Shown in pieces: positions 1-5,770 of a stretch of DNA of 5,941 nucleotides. Below the pieces are notes generated by a model. The model did no database searches, was not told where the DNA came from, and saw nothing but the letters and a program-made list of their open reading frames with translations. The translations under genes were made by a program, and so were the position numbers. Source of the stretch: Desulfuromonas sp. (lineage in GTDB: Bacteria > Desulfobacterota > Desulfuromonadia > Desulfuromonadales > Trichloromonadaceae); NCBI GenBank assembly GCA_030145265.1, contig JAQYWA010000138.1:1-5941 (forward strand). The letters are read 5' to 3'. Within the stretch, counting starts at the first letter, position 1; each line of letters begins with the position of its first letter.

Positions 1-14
1 CAAAAGAGTTACCC

Positions 15-22
15 AGGAAGGA
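15..22 (+). promoter_or_regulatory. Ribosome binding site of fliF
   Basis: AGGAAGGA lies 9 bases before the ATG at 32 and fixes that start. The fliF frame stays open to the left edge of the window, but none of its codons between 2 and 31 is ATG, GTG or TTG, so 32 is the first possible start visible. Bases 1-31 show no stop codon of an upstream gene and no recognisable promoter. If fliE lies upstream, as is common, it ends before base 1. Confidence 0.75.
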
Positions 23-31
23 TTCACCAAC

Positions 32-1612
32 ATGGCCGAAGAAGCGAAGCAGGAGGTCGATAAATTCCCCAATTCGGTAATGGCTGCCGTGAGGGAATGG
101 CCCCGCGCCCGCAAGTTCAGCTTCGCGGCGGTTGCCCTGTTGTGTCTGATGTTTTTCGGTCTCATCATTGCCCAGACACAACGTGCCGATTACCGCCTTT
201 TGTTCGCCAACCTACCGAATGAAGATGCCGGCGCCGTGGTCAGCTGGCTCAATGGGGCGAAGATCCCTTATCAGCTGGAAGATGGCGGCAAGGAGATTCA
301 TATTCCGGCCGACAAGGTGTATGAAACCCGACTGGAGCTGGCCGGAATTGGATTGCCTCAGGGAGGCGGAGTCGGTTTCGAAATTTTTGACAAGCAAAGT
401 TTCGGTTTGACCGATTTTGCCCAGAAGGTGAATTACCGCCGGGCGATGCAGGGAGAGCTGGCCCGGACCATTGCTTCGTTGGGGCCGGTTGAGGCAGCTC
501 GTGTACACCTGGCTCTGCCGGAGAAGCGGGTTTTCAAGGAGCAACAACAGGCAGCGACTGCATCGGTTATTCTCAAACTGGTTCCGGGACGGCAATTGGC
601 TGAGTCACAGGTCCAGGGGATTGTTAATCTTGTGGCAGGGAGCGTCGAGGACCTGGAGATGGGTCGGGTTACGGTTATTGATTCTTCCGGCCGGGTGCTC
701 TCGAAGTCCACTATCGATGGTGATGCTGGGCCGATGGTTGCGAGTAAACTGGATTACCAGAGTGCCGTGGAGACGCGCCTTGAAGCACGGGCCCAGTCGC
801 TGCTCGATCGGGCTTTGGGAACCGGAAATTCCCTGGTGCAGGTGACCGCTGCCCTCGATTTTTCGCAACGGGAGCGTCTTGAGGAGAGCTATGATCCCGA
901 GCGGTCGGCTGTACGGAGTGAGCAGGCCAGCGAAGAAAAAGGCGGCACCGAGATGGTCGGTGGCGTCCCTGGAGCCAAGGCCAATCTAGGCGACGGCCAG
1001 CAGGAGCGGAAGGTCATTCCGAACAGCCGCACCGATGAAACCACCAATTACGAGATCAGCAAGGTGGTAAGTAAACTGGTAGCGCCGGTAGGTGAGGTGA
1101 AAAACATCTCGGTATCGGTGCTGGTCGCCGACCGTCTGCAGCCGGCCGGGGACGGCGGCGAATCGAGCTACGTTCCCCGGAGCGTCGAGGAACTGGCTTC
1201 CATTGAAACCATGGTAAGAAGCGCACTGGGGCTCAATGACAGTCGCGGCGACCAGATTTCGGTTGTTTCCCGCACCTTTGAACGGGATTTTTTTGCCGAG
1301 GACGTTTTGGAAACCTCCACCGTGGGTGGTTTTTATGAGTATCTGCCCTTTATCAAGTTTGCCCTTTTGGGGTTGGGGGCGCTCCTGATTTATTTCCTGC
1401 TGGTCAGGCCGATGGTCAAGACCATGCGCGGGGAGAGCAAAAGAGTGGAGCATTACAAGACCGTCGAGGAGCTTGAATCGGAGTTGACCGGGAAGCCTCT
1501 GAAGCTCACGGCAGATGGGGTGGATATGGAGACCATGAAATTGCGGCAGGAAATCACGCAATCACCGACCCCGCCGGCCCAGGTCATTAAAGCCTGGCTC
1601 AACGAGAGCTGA
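32..1612 (+). CDS. fliF: Flagellar MS-ring protein FliF
   Basis: FliF builds the MS-ring in the inner membrane, the base on which the export gate, rod and C-ring are assembled. The 526-residue length is normal for the family. A first membrane helix lies at about residues 29-48, followed by YRLLFANL (54-61), typical of the start of the periplasmic YscJ/FliF ring-building region (about 48-220). A second ring-building domain (YscJ_FliF_C type, about 255-413) contains the family's GGVPGA stretch (310-315). A second membrane helix lies at about 436-457. A cytoplasmic tail ends in QVIKAWLNES, the conserved kind of C-terminus that binds the FliG N-terminal domain. The start has a good ribosome binding site. 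fliG follows after only 13 bases, so the two are almost certainly co-transcribed. No frameshift or missing domain is seen. The family assignment is certain; domain borders are estimated by eye. Confidence 0.98.
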   Translation: MAEEAKQEVDKFPNSVMAAVREWPRARKFSFAAVALLCLMFFGLIIAQTQRADYRLLFANLPNEDAGAVVSWLNGAKIPYQLEDGGKEIHIPADKVYETRLELAGIGLPQGGGVGFEIFDKQSFGLTDFAQKVNYRRAMQGELARTIASLGPVEAARVHLALPEKRVFKEQQQAATASVILKLVPGRQLAESQVQGIVNLVAGSVEDLEMGRVTVIDSSGRVLSKSTIDGDAGPMVASKLDYQSAVETRLEARAQSLLDRALGTGNSLVQVTAALDFSQRERLEESYDPERSAVRSEQASEEKGGTEMVGGVPGAKANLGDGQQERKVIPNSRTDETTNYEISKVVSKLVAPVGEVKNISVSVLVADRLQPAGDGGESSYVPRSVEELASIETMVRSALGLNDSRGDQISVVSRTFERDFFAEDVLETSTVGGFYEYLPFIKFALLGLGALLIYFLLVRPMVKTMRGESKRVEHYKTVEELESELTGKPLKLTADGVDMETMKLRQEITQSPTPPAQVIKAWLNES

Positions 1613-1625
1613 GGGGGAGAACCCA

Positions 1626-2633
1626 ATGGAACCGACCAAGCTGACCGGGGTGCAAAAATCAGCTATTTTGCTGCTGTGTCTGGGAGAAGATGTTGCTGCC
1701 CAGATTTTCGAATCGCTGACTGATAGGGAAGTCCGTCTGATCAGCAGCTGCATGATGGAGATCGATCATGTGCCGGCCAAGGTGACCAATCAGGTGATCG
1801 CCGAATTCCGCAAGGCGCAAGATGAGTCGCTGGGCCTGTTTATTCAGGGTGACTCGTTTATGCGTCGTGCGATTGCCTCCGGTAAGGACCCGCATCGGGC
1901 GGAAATGCTTATGGATCAGGTGGATGCCGGAGATGAGCCGCGTCCCCTTGAAACGATTTCCATGATGCAGCCGCGGATGGTGGCAGGTTTGCTGCAGAGT
2001 GAACATCCGCAGACCGTGGCGCTTGTCCTGTCGACTCAGAAGCCAGACCATACGGCCAAGGTTCTCGGGTATTTTCCCGAAGACCTGCAGGGCGAGACCC
2101 TGTACCGAATTGCCAAGATCGACAAGGTCTCTCCGGAAGTCATTGTCGAGATTGAAAATGTGCTACAGCTGGAAATTGGTTTCGTGGCCAGTCGCGATCA
2201 ATCTCAGGTCGGTGGTCTGGATCAGGTGGTCGATATCCTGGGTCGTTTGAGCAAAGGGATGGACAAGGTCATCCTCACCGGGATCGAAACCACCGACTCG
2301 GAGATGGCAGAAGAAATCAGGCAGAGAATGTTCACCTTTGCCGACCTGGCCGACCTCGGAGGCCGGGCGCTGCAGACCGTCCTGCGGGAGATCAACAACG
2401 ACCAGCTCACCCTGGCCCTCAAGACGGCCACCGAATCGGTCAAAGAGAAAATTTTCAGCAACATTTCGAGCCGGGCGGCCGAGATGATCGTGGAAGACCT
2501 CGAGGCTATGGGGCCGGTCAAGCTTTCCGACGTCGAAGCGATGCAGCAGTCCATTGTCAAGGAGGCACTGCGGCTGGAGGAAGAAGGGCAGATAGTCATT
2601 CCGGGCAGAGGAGGCGCGGATGCAATTGTCTAA
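1626..2633 (+). CDS. fliG: Flagellar motor switch protein FliG
   Basis: FliG couples the MS-ring to the C-ring and is the rotor protein that meets the MotA stator. At 335 residues it is full length. The N-terminal FliF-binding domain begins with LTGVQKSAILLLCLGED. The middle domain carries the EHPQT motif (126-130), which contacts FliM. The hinge MFTF is at 235-238. In the C-terminal domain the charged torque residues known from Escherichia coli FliG (K264, R281, D288, D289, R297) correspond by my alignment to K266, R283, E290, D291 and K299, so charge is kept at every position. A purine-rich ribosome binding site, GGGGGAG at 1613-1619, starts directly after the fliF stop and sits 6 bases before the ATG. 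The last 14 bases overlap fliH. Confidence 0.98.
   Translation: MEPTKLTGVQKSAILLLCLGEDVAAQIFESLTDREVRLISSCMMEIDHVPAKVTNQVIAEFRKAQDESLGLFIQGDSFMRRAIASGKDPHRAEMLMDQVDAGDEPRPLETISMMQPRMVAGLLQSEHPQTVALVLSTQKPDHTAKVLGYFPEDLQGETLYRIAKIDKVSPEVIVEIENVLQLEIGFVASRDQSQVGGLDQVVDILGRLSKGMDKVILTGIETTDSEMAEEIRQRMFTFADLADLGGRALQTVLREINNDQLTLALKTATESVKEKIFSNISSRAAEMIVEDLEAMGPVKLSDVEAMQQSIVKEALRLEEEGQIVIPGRGGADAIV
2607..2614 (+). promoter_or_regulatory. fliH ribosome binding site inside the end of fliG
   Basis: AGAGGAGG lies within the last codons of fliG, 5 bases before the fliH ATG at 2620, and decides that start. Because the fliG stop (2631-2633) lies just past this start, ribosomes finishing fliG arrive on the fliH start, which suggests translational coupling. 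Confidence 0.75.
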
Positions 2634-3372
2634 AATTTACCGGGGGCAGTACGGGGCTGCTATTAAACGCCTGGAGTTCCAGGAGTTTGATGTGAACGGT
2701 GAACTGCCTGAAGGGACCTGGACGGCGACAGCGGCGGCCGAGTTTACGCCAGAGCTGCTTTCCAAGGAAACGGTTGCCGGTCCGCGTGCGGAGACGACGA
2801 TCGAGGCTGATCCGGCTGATCCGGTTGCCAAGCGGGATTTTGCCCGGGAACAGCAGGAACTGGAACTTCGATTGCAATCGGCTTTTGCGGAGGGGCGCCT
2901 GGCCGGGCTTCAGGAAGCCGCGACCGCCGCGGTGGAACGCTTTGACCAGGTGATCGATGCCCTTGGTCTAGCCCTGGAGGACGTCAGCCAGCTGCGGGAA
3001 CGGCTGCTCAGGGACAGCCGTGCCGACATGGTGCGACTGGTGATGGCTATTGCCCGGCAGGTGATTCATGTCGAGGTCTCTGTCAACCGGGATACTGTGT
3101 TGTCGACGATCGATCGGGCTTTGCAGTCGGCGGTACGGGCCGATGCCTACCAAATCAATGTGCATCCTGATGATCTGCTGCAGGCGACGGAGAAAAAACC
3201 ACTGTTTCTGGCCAGCATCAGCAGCCTCAAAAATATCTCCTTTCAGGCGAATGCCGCTGTGGCGCTCGGTGGTTGCCTGGTCGAATCAGAGCTGGGCGAG
3301 GTCGATGCCACGATCGATAGTCAGCTCGAAGAAATCCGGCGGGTGCTGCTGGCGTCTCTGGAGCCATCCTGA
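2620..3372 (+). CDS. fliH: Flagellar export apparatus protein FliH (ATPase stator/regulator)
   Basis: FliH binds the export ATPase FliI, holds it inactive in the cytoplasm, and tethers the ATPase ring to the C-ring. It is related to the peripheral stalk subunits (b and delta) of F-type ATPases. The protein has 250 residues. The N-terminal 70 residues are variable and linker-like, including a duplicated Ala-Asp-Pro at 63-68. A glutamate- and alanine-rich helix follows with small residues every fourth position (A88, G92, G96, A100, A104), the glycine-zipper pattern characteristic of FliH. The C-terminal half, about 125-245 (around MVRLVMAIARQVIHVEV, then INVHPDDL and GGCLVESELGEVDATIDSQL), is the conserved FliH/HrpE/YscL-type domain. 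It overlaps fliG by 14 bases and fliI by one, placing it firmly in the export ATPase block. FliH sequences diverge widely, so the call rests on zipper, C-terminal motifs and position together. Confidence 0.95.
   Translation: MQLSKIYRGQYGAAIKRLEFQEFDVNGELPEGTWTATAAAEFTPELLSKETVAGPRAETTIEADPADPVAKRDFAREQQELELRLQSAFAEGRLAGLQEAATAAVERFDQVIDALGLALEDVSQLRERLLRDSRADMVRLVMAIARQVIHVEVSVNRDTVLSTIDRALQSAVRADAYQINVHPDDLLQATEKKPLFLASISSLKNISFQANAAVALGGCLVESELGEVDATIDSQLEEIRRVLLASLEPS
2806..2823 (+). repeat. Tandem 9-base duplication within fliH
   Basis: GCTGATCCG occurs twice back to back and encodes Ala-Asp-Pro twice (FliH residues 63-68). It lies in the variable linker between the N-terminus and the glycine-zipper helix, where an in-frame slippage would be tolerated. 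Confidence 0.85.
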
Positions 3373-4739
3373 TGGAGCAGTTACTTCAGCGTATCGCCGA
3401 GATGGAAACCTTCCAGTGCAGCGGGAAAATCACCAAAATCGTCGGTTTGATCGTTGAAGGTTACTGCCCTGCTTCTACCGTCGGGGCCCTGTGCGAACTG
3501 GTACCGTTAAATGGCGGGCCGCCGGTGCCGGCGGAGGTGGTCGGCTTCCGCGATTCCAAGGCGCTACTGATGCCCCTCGGTGAATTGCGAGGGCTGGGTC
3601 CTGGTTGTCTCATCCGGGTTCGTCAGAGCAGCGCCATGCTGCCGGTCGGAGCCGGTCTGCTGGGGCGTGTGATTGATGCCATGGGGGTTCCGATGGACGG
3701 TTTGCCCCAACCCCAGTGCGAGGCGGAAATGCCCATCTATGCGTTGCCGGTCGGACCGATGGCGCGTAAGAAGATTGACCAGCCTCTGGATCTCGGGATT
3801 CGGGCGATCAATGGGTTGCTGACCTGCGGCAGCGGTCAGAGGATGGGGATCATGGCCGGCTCCGGGGTGGGAAAAAGCGTCCTGTTGGGGATGATTGCCA
3901 AGAATACCCGGGCCGATGTCAATGTGATCGCCTTGATCGGCGAGCGCGGCCGGGAGGTGCGAGAATTCATTGAGCGCGATCTGGGCGAAGAAGGGCTTTC
4001 CCGCTCGGTGGTTATCGTGGCGACCTCGGATCAGGCGCCGCTGCTGCGCATGCGTGGCGCTTTCGTGGCGACCACCATTGCCGAATATTTTTGCCAGCAA
4101 GGACAGAATGTTCTGCTGATGATGGACTCGGTAACCCGTTTCGCCATGGGCATGCGGGAAGTCGGCCTGGCTATCGGCGAGCCCCCCACCACCAAAGGTT
4201 ATACCCCTTCGGTCTTTGCCACCCTCCCCAAACTGCTGGAACGCGCCGGTAGCTTCAAGGGGCATGGCAGCATCACCGGCCTGTATACGGTGCTGGTAGA
4301 AGGGGATGACATGAATGAGCCCGTTGCCGATGCGGTTCGGTCGATTCTTGATGGCCATATCGTCCTCTCTCGTGATCTGGCAGCGAAAAACCATTACCCC
4401 TGCATCGATATTCTCAACTCGGCCAGTCGTGTAATGCGCGATATTGTCAGTGGGGAACACTTTATGCAAAATGGCCAGGTACGGGAAATTTTAGCAACCT
4501 ATAGGGAAGCCGAAGACCTGATTAATATTGGAGCCTATGTCCCTGGCAGCAACGACCGGATCGACTTTGCCCTGTCCAAGATAGAAGAGGTCATTCAATA
4601 TCTGCGGCAGGGGATGGATGAGGCGGTTAATTTTGAGTCGACCGTGGAAGAGCTGGCAGACCTCGAGCCGGAACGTCCGCAGGGAGGGGGGTTGCCGGCG
4701 GGGGTTGAGCGACGGGGTTCGAATCGCCCGGCGAAATGA
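3372..4739 (+). CDS. fliI: Flagellum-specific export ATPase FliI
   Basis: FliI is the cytoplasmic hexameric ATPase of the flagellar type III export apparatus. It helps deliver rod, hook and filament subunits to the export gate, working with FliH and FliJ. The 455 residues show an N-terminal beta-barrel (about 15-90, with the GLIVEGYCPASTVG segment), Walker A AGSGVGKS (162-169, lysine K168), the GERGREV segment with the presumed catalytic glutamate E191, and Walker B NVLLMMDSVTR with aspartate D252. PPTTKGYTPSVFATLPKLLE (271-290) is the hallmark of flagellar and type III secretion ATPases rather than F1 beta subunits. The start shares a base with the fliH stop (TGATG); a short GGAG at 3360-3363 precedes it by 8 bases. 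The last 20 or so residues (about 432-455) form a Pro/Gly/Arg-rich tail beyond the usual end of the family. A type III secretion homologue is ruled out by the flagellar neighbours. Confidence 0.98.
   Translation: MEQLLQRIAEMETFQCSGKITKIVGLIVEGYCPASTVGALCELVPLNGGPPVPAEVVGFRDSKALLMPLGELRGLGPGCLIRVRQSSAMLPVGAGLLGRVIDAMGVPMDGLPQPQCEAEMPIYALPVGPMARKKIDQPLDLGIRAINGLLTCGSGQRMGIMAGSGVGKSVLLGMIAKNTRADVNVIALIGERGREVREFIERDLGEEGLSRSVVIVATSDQAPLLRMRGAFVATTIAEYFCQQGQNVLLMMDSVTRFAMGMREVGLAIGEPPTTKGYTPSVFATLPKLLERAGSFKGHGSITGLYTVLVEGDDMNEPVADAVRSILDGHIVLSRDLAAKNHYPCIDILNSASRVMRDIVSGEHFMQNGQVREILATYREAEDLINIGAYVPGSNDRIDFALSKIEEVIQYLRQGMDEAVNFESTVEELADLEPERPQGGGLPAGVERRGSNRPAK
4682..4717 (+). other. G-run cluster at the 3' end of fliI, possible G-quadruplex
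   Basis: Four runs of three or more G occur on the coding strand: 4682-4684, 4686-4691, 4700-4704 and 4714-4717, separated by 1, 8 and 9 bases. This fits a relaxed G-quadruplex pattern, not the strict one with loops of at most 7. It encodes the Gly/Arg-rich tail of FliI, so the G-richness may simply reflect those codons. Confidence 0.35.
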
Positions 4740-4775
4740 TGAACATTCAGTCGTTCTGAAGAGAAAGGGTTCATT
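4738..4775 (+). promoter_or_regulatory. Possible RNA fold around the fliJ ribosome binding site
   Basis: In the fliI-fliJ gap, ATGAAC (4739-4744) is complementary to GTTCAT (4769-4774), with one extra G-U pair outside. Nested inside is a perfect 5-pair hairpin, TTCAG (4746-4750) with CTGAA (4756-4760). The fliJ Shine-Dalgarno, AGAAAGGG (4762-4769), lies in the unpaired stretch between the helices with its last G in the outer stem. The outer stem also occupies the spacer before the ATG at 4778. A ribosome ending fliI at 4737-4739 would disrupt it. The pairing is visible; the role is inference. Confidence 0.35.
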
Positions 4776-4777
4776 CC

Positions 4778-5218
4778 ATGGCAAAAGGATTCAAGCTTCA
4801 GTCGGTACTGAAACACCGTGGGCTGCTGGAAGACCTGGCCCGTCAGCGGCTGGCCGAAACTCTCAGCCGGGAGCAGGCTTTACGGGCTGAAATGGACCGA
4901 GTCCGTAGTGGCATAGAGTCATTGCAGGTGGAACTTTGTCAACGGCAGATGCACGGCATCTCTGTTCAGGATTTACTCCTTTACGAAGCGCATATCGATC
5001 ATCGAGGTAAGCAGATTGCTGAGTTGAAACGACAGACTAAGCGGACTCAGGACGATGTGGCCGGTTGTCGGATGGCGCTTTGTCAGGCGAGCCAGGACAA
5101 GCAGCTACTGGAAAATCTCAAGGACAAAAAAATGGCAGAGCATCGAAGGTTGCTACATGCGCAGGAGACTCGCCAGTTGGATGAGATTGCTTTGCAGGTC
5201 GGGAACAGAAAACAATGA
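4778..5218 (+). CDS. fliJ: Flagellar export protein FliJ
   Basis: FliJ is a small cytoplasmic coiled-coil protein that inserts into the centre of the FliI hexamer, resembling the gamma subunit of F1 ATPase. It links the ATPase to the export gate protein FlhA and helps recycle export chaperones. The 146 residues match the usual length of about 140-150. The N-terminus GFKLQSVLKHRGLLEDLARQ fits the family's opening pattern. The body is almost wholly charged helical coiled coil in two arms, broken near residues 58-63 (MHGISV). The C-terminus, with LLENLKDKKMAEHR and QLDEIA, is the typical FliJ end. There are three cysteines (54, 97, 102). The ribosome binding site AGAAAGGG stands 8 bases before the ATG. 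The gene starts 38 bases after fliI and overlaps the next gene by ATGA. FliJ proteins have low sequence identity, so position after fliI adds much to the call. Confidence 0.94.
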   Translation: MAKGFKLQSVLKHRGLLEDLARQRLAETLSREQALRAEMDRVRSGIESLQVELCQRQMHGISVQDLLLYEAHIDHRGKQIAELKRQTKRTQDDVAGCRMALCQASQDKQLLENLKDKKMAEHRRLLHAQETRQLDEIALQVGNRKQ

Positions 5219-5709
5219 GAACATCACTGCTTGTCAGCCTGGCTGGAGTTTTGCTGCTGTCCGCTAGTGTTTGGCAGGCCCCGCTCGGGGCGGCTGAGCA
5301 GGCGGCTCATCCCGCATCGGTAGAGGAGCGACGGCTGCAGCTCTCGATTCAGGAGGAAATTGCCAAGACGCGGCAGCAGGCGGAATCCTTGCGACTTAAG
5401 GAAATAGAGCTAAAGACTCTCGAGCTGGAGGTCGATAAGAAATTGGACGCTTTGAAGGTGGCCCGGGAAGAGCTGACCCAGTTGTTGGCCCAGAAGGACG
5501 AAGAGGAAAGCAAGAAAATCAGGCAACTTTCCAAGATTTACGAAAAGATGGAGTCGGCAAAAGCAGCGGCGCTGCTGGTCAGTTTGGATGAGAAACTAGC
5601 CATTGGCATTTTGGCGGGAATCAAGAAGAAGACCGCCGGTAAGATTCTGAACGAAATCGAGCGGGAAAAGGGAGCCAGTCTGAGCAAGGCCTATACTTCC
5701 CTGCACTGA
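5215..5709 (+). CDS. MotE-like / MgtE-N-like coiled-coil protein with signal peptide
   Basis: This is a 164-residue protein of uncertain function in a flagellar operon. Residues 1-27 form a signal peptide or N-terminal anchor: a short charged start, a hydrophobic core (about 5-19), and a possible cleavage point after GAA at 25-27. Residues 37-112 are a long charged coiled coil. Residues 109-164 (from YEKMESAKAAALLVSLDEKL through AGKILNEIE) follow the pattern of the MgtE intracellular N-domain seen in MotE proteins and in YlxF-like proteins of flagellar clusters. In Sinorhizobium meliloti MotE is a chaperone for the periplasmic motility protein MotC; whether that role applies here is unknown. 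The small domain also resembles the helical repeats of FliG, but nothing shows that it binds rotor proteins. The start overlaps the fliJ stop (ATGA) with only a weak GGGA upstream (5201-5204), suggesting coupled translation. A hairpin terminator follows. No metal-transport channel is present, so it is not an MgtE transporter. Confidence 0.8.
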   Translation: MRTSLLVSLAGVLLLSASVWQAPLGAAEQAAHPASVEERRLQLSIQEEIAKTRQQAESLRLKEIELKTLELEVDKKLDALKVAREELTQLLAQKDEEESKKIRQLSKIYEKMESAKAAALLVSLDEKLAIGILAGIKKKTAGKILNEIEREKGASLSKAYTSLH

Positions 5710-5717
5710 GGCAGTAT

Positions 5718-5740
5718 CGGCAATCTTAGTTGCCGTTTTT
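5718..5740 (+). terminator. Likely weak intrinsic terminator or attenuator before fliK
   Basis: CGGCAA (5718-5723) pairs perfectly with TTGCCG (5730-5735), and an inner T-G wobble leaves a CTTA tetraloop. Five T residues (5736-5740) follow directly. It begins 8 bases after the stop of the MotE-like gene. The stem is short, so termination is probably partial, which would lower fliK transcription relative to fliF-fliJ instead of ending the operon. Confidence 0.55.
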
Positions 5741-5754
5741 CAAAATACGATAGA

Positions 5755-5764
5755 AAGGAGGTGA
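5755..5764 (+). promoter_or_regulatory. Very strong ribosome binding site of the fliK-like gene
   Basis: AAGGAGGTGA is complementary over ten bases to the common bacterial 16S rRNA 3' end. The GGAGG core ends 9 bases before the ATG at 5771. A GTG within this site (5761) opens a frame that hits a stop after nine codons, so 5771 is the start. It is the strongest Shine-Dalgarno in the window. Confidence 0.85.
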
Positions 5765-5770
5765 AAAAGA

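Noticed and set aside
986..1561. A 191-codon open frame on the minus strand inside fliF
   Set aside because: It lies wholly opposite the conserved second ring domain and tail of fliF, has no recognisable domain, and has no neighbours on that strand.
1595..1610. Sigma-54-like GG-N10-GC (TGGCTC...GAGCT) at the end of fliF
   Set aside because: The -12 part lacks the usual TT before GC, the bases encode the conserved FliG-binding end of FliF, and a transcript from here would start about 5 bases before the fliG ATG, leaving out its ribosome binding site.
3564..4469. A 301-codon open frame on the minus strand inside fliI
   Set aside because: It mirrors the codon positions of a strongly conserved ATPase gene in GC-rich DNA. 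Its translation is rich in His, Gln and Arg with no recognisable domain. It is a shadow frame.
4736..4759. Seven-codon open frame (ATGATG... to TGA) in the fliI-fliJ gap
   Set aside because: It overlaps the fliI stop, has no ribosome binding site of its own and is too short to separate from chance.
4618..4890. A 90-codon plus-strand frame bridging fliI and fliJ
   Set aside because: It lies in a different frame from both genes, has no ribosome binding site, and the Arg- and Trp-rich translation is typical of an out-of-frame reading of GC-rich genes.
5718..5733. Sigma-54 promoter-like sequence before fliK (CGGCA then TTGC)
   Set aside because: GG and GC are 11 bases apart, while sigma-54 promoters need 10 almost without exception. 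The same bases form the terminator hairpin, which explains the symmetry better.
5746..5753. TACGATAG resembling a sigma-28 or sigma-70 -10 box before fliK
   Set aside because: No matching -35 element stands at the proper distance (TAAA about 15 bases upstream for sigma-28, or TTGACA about 17 upstream for sigma-70).
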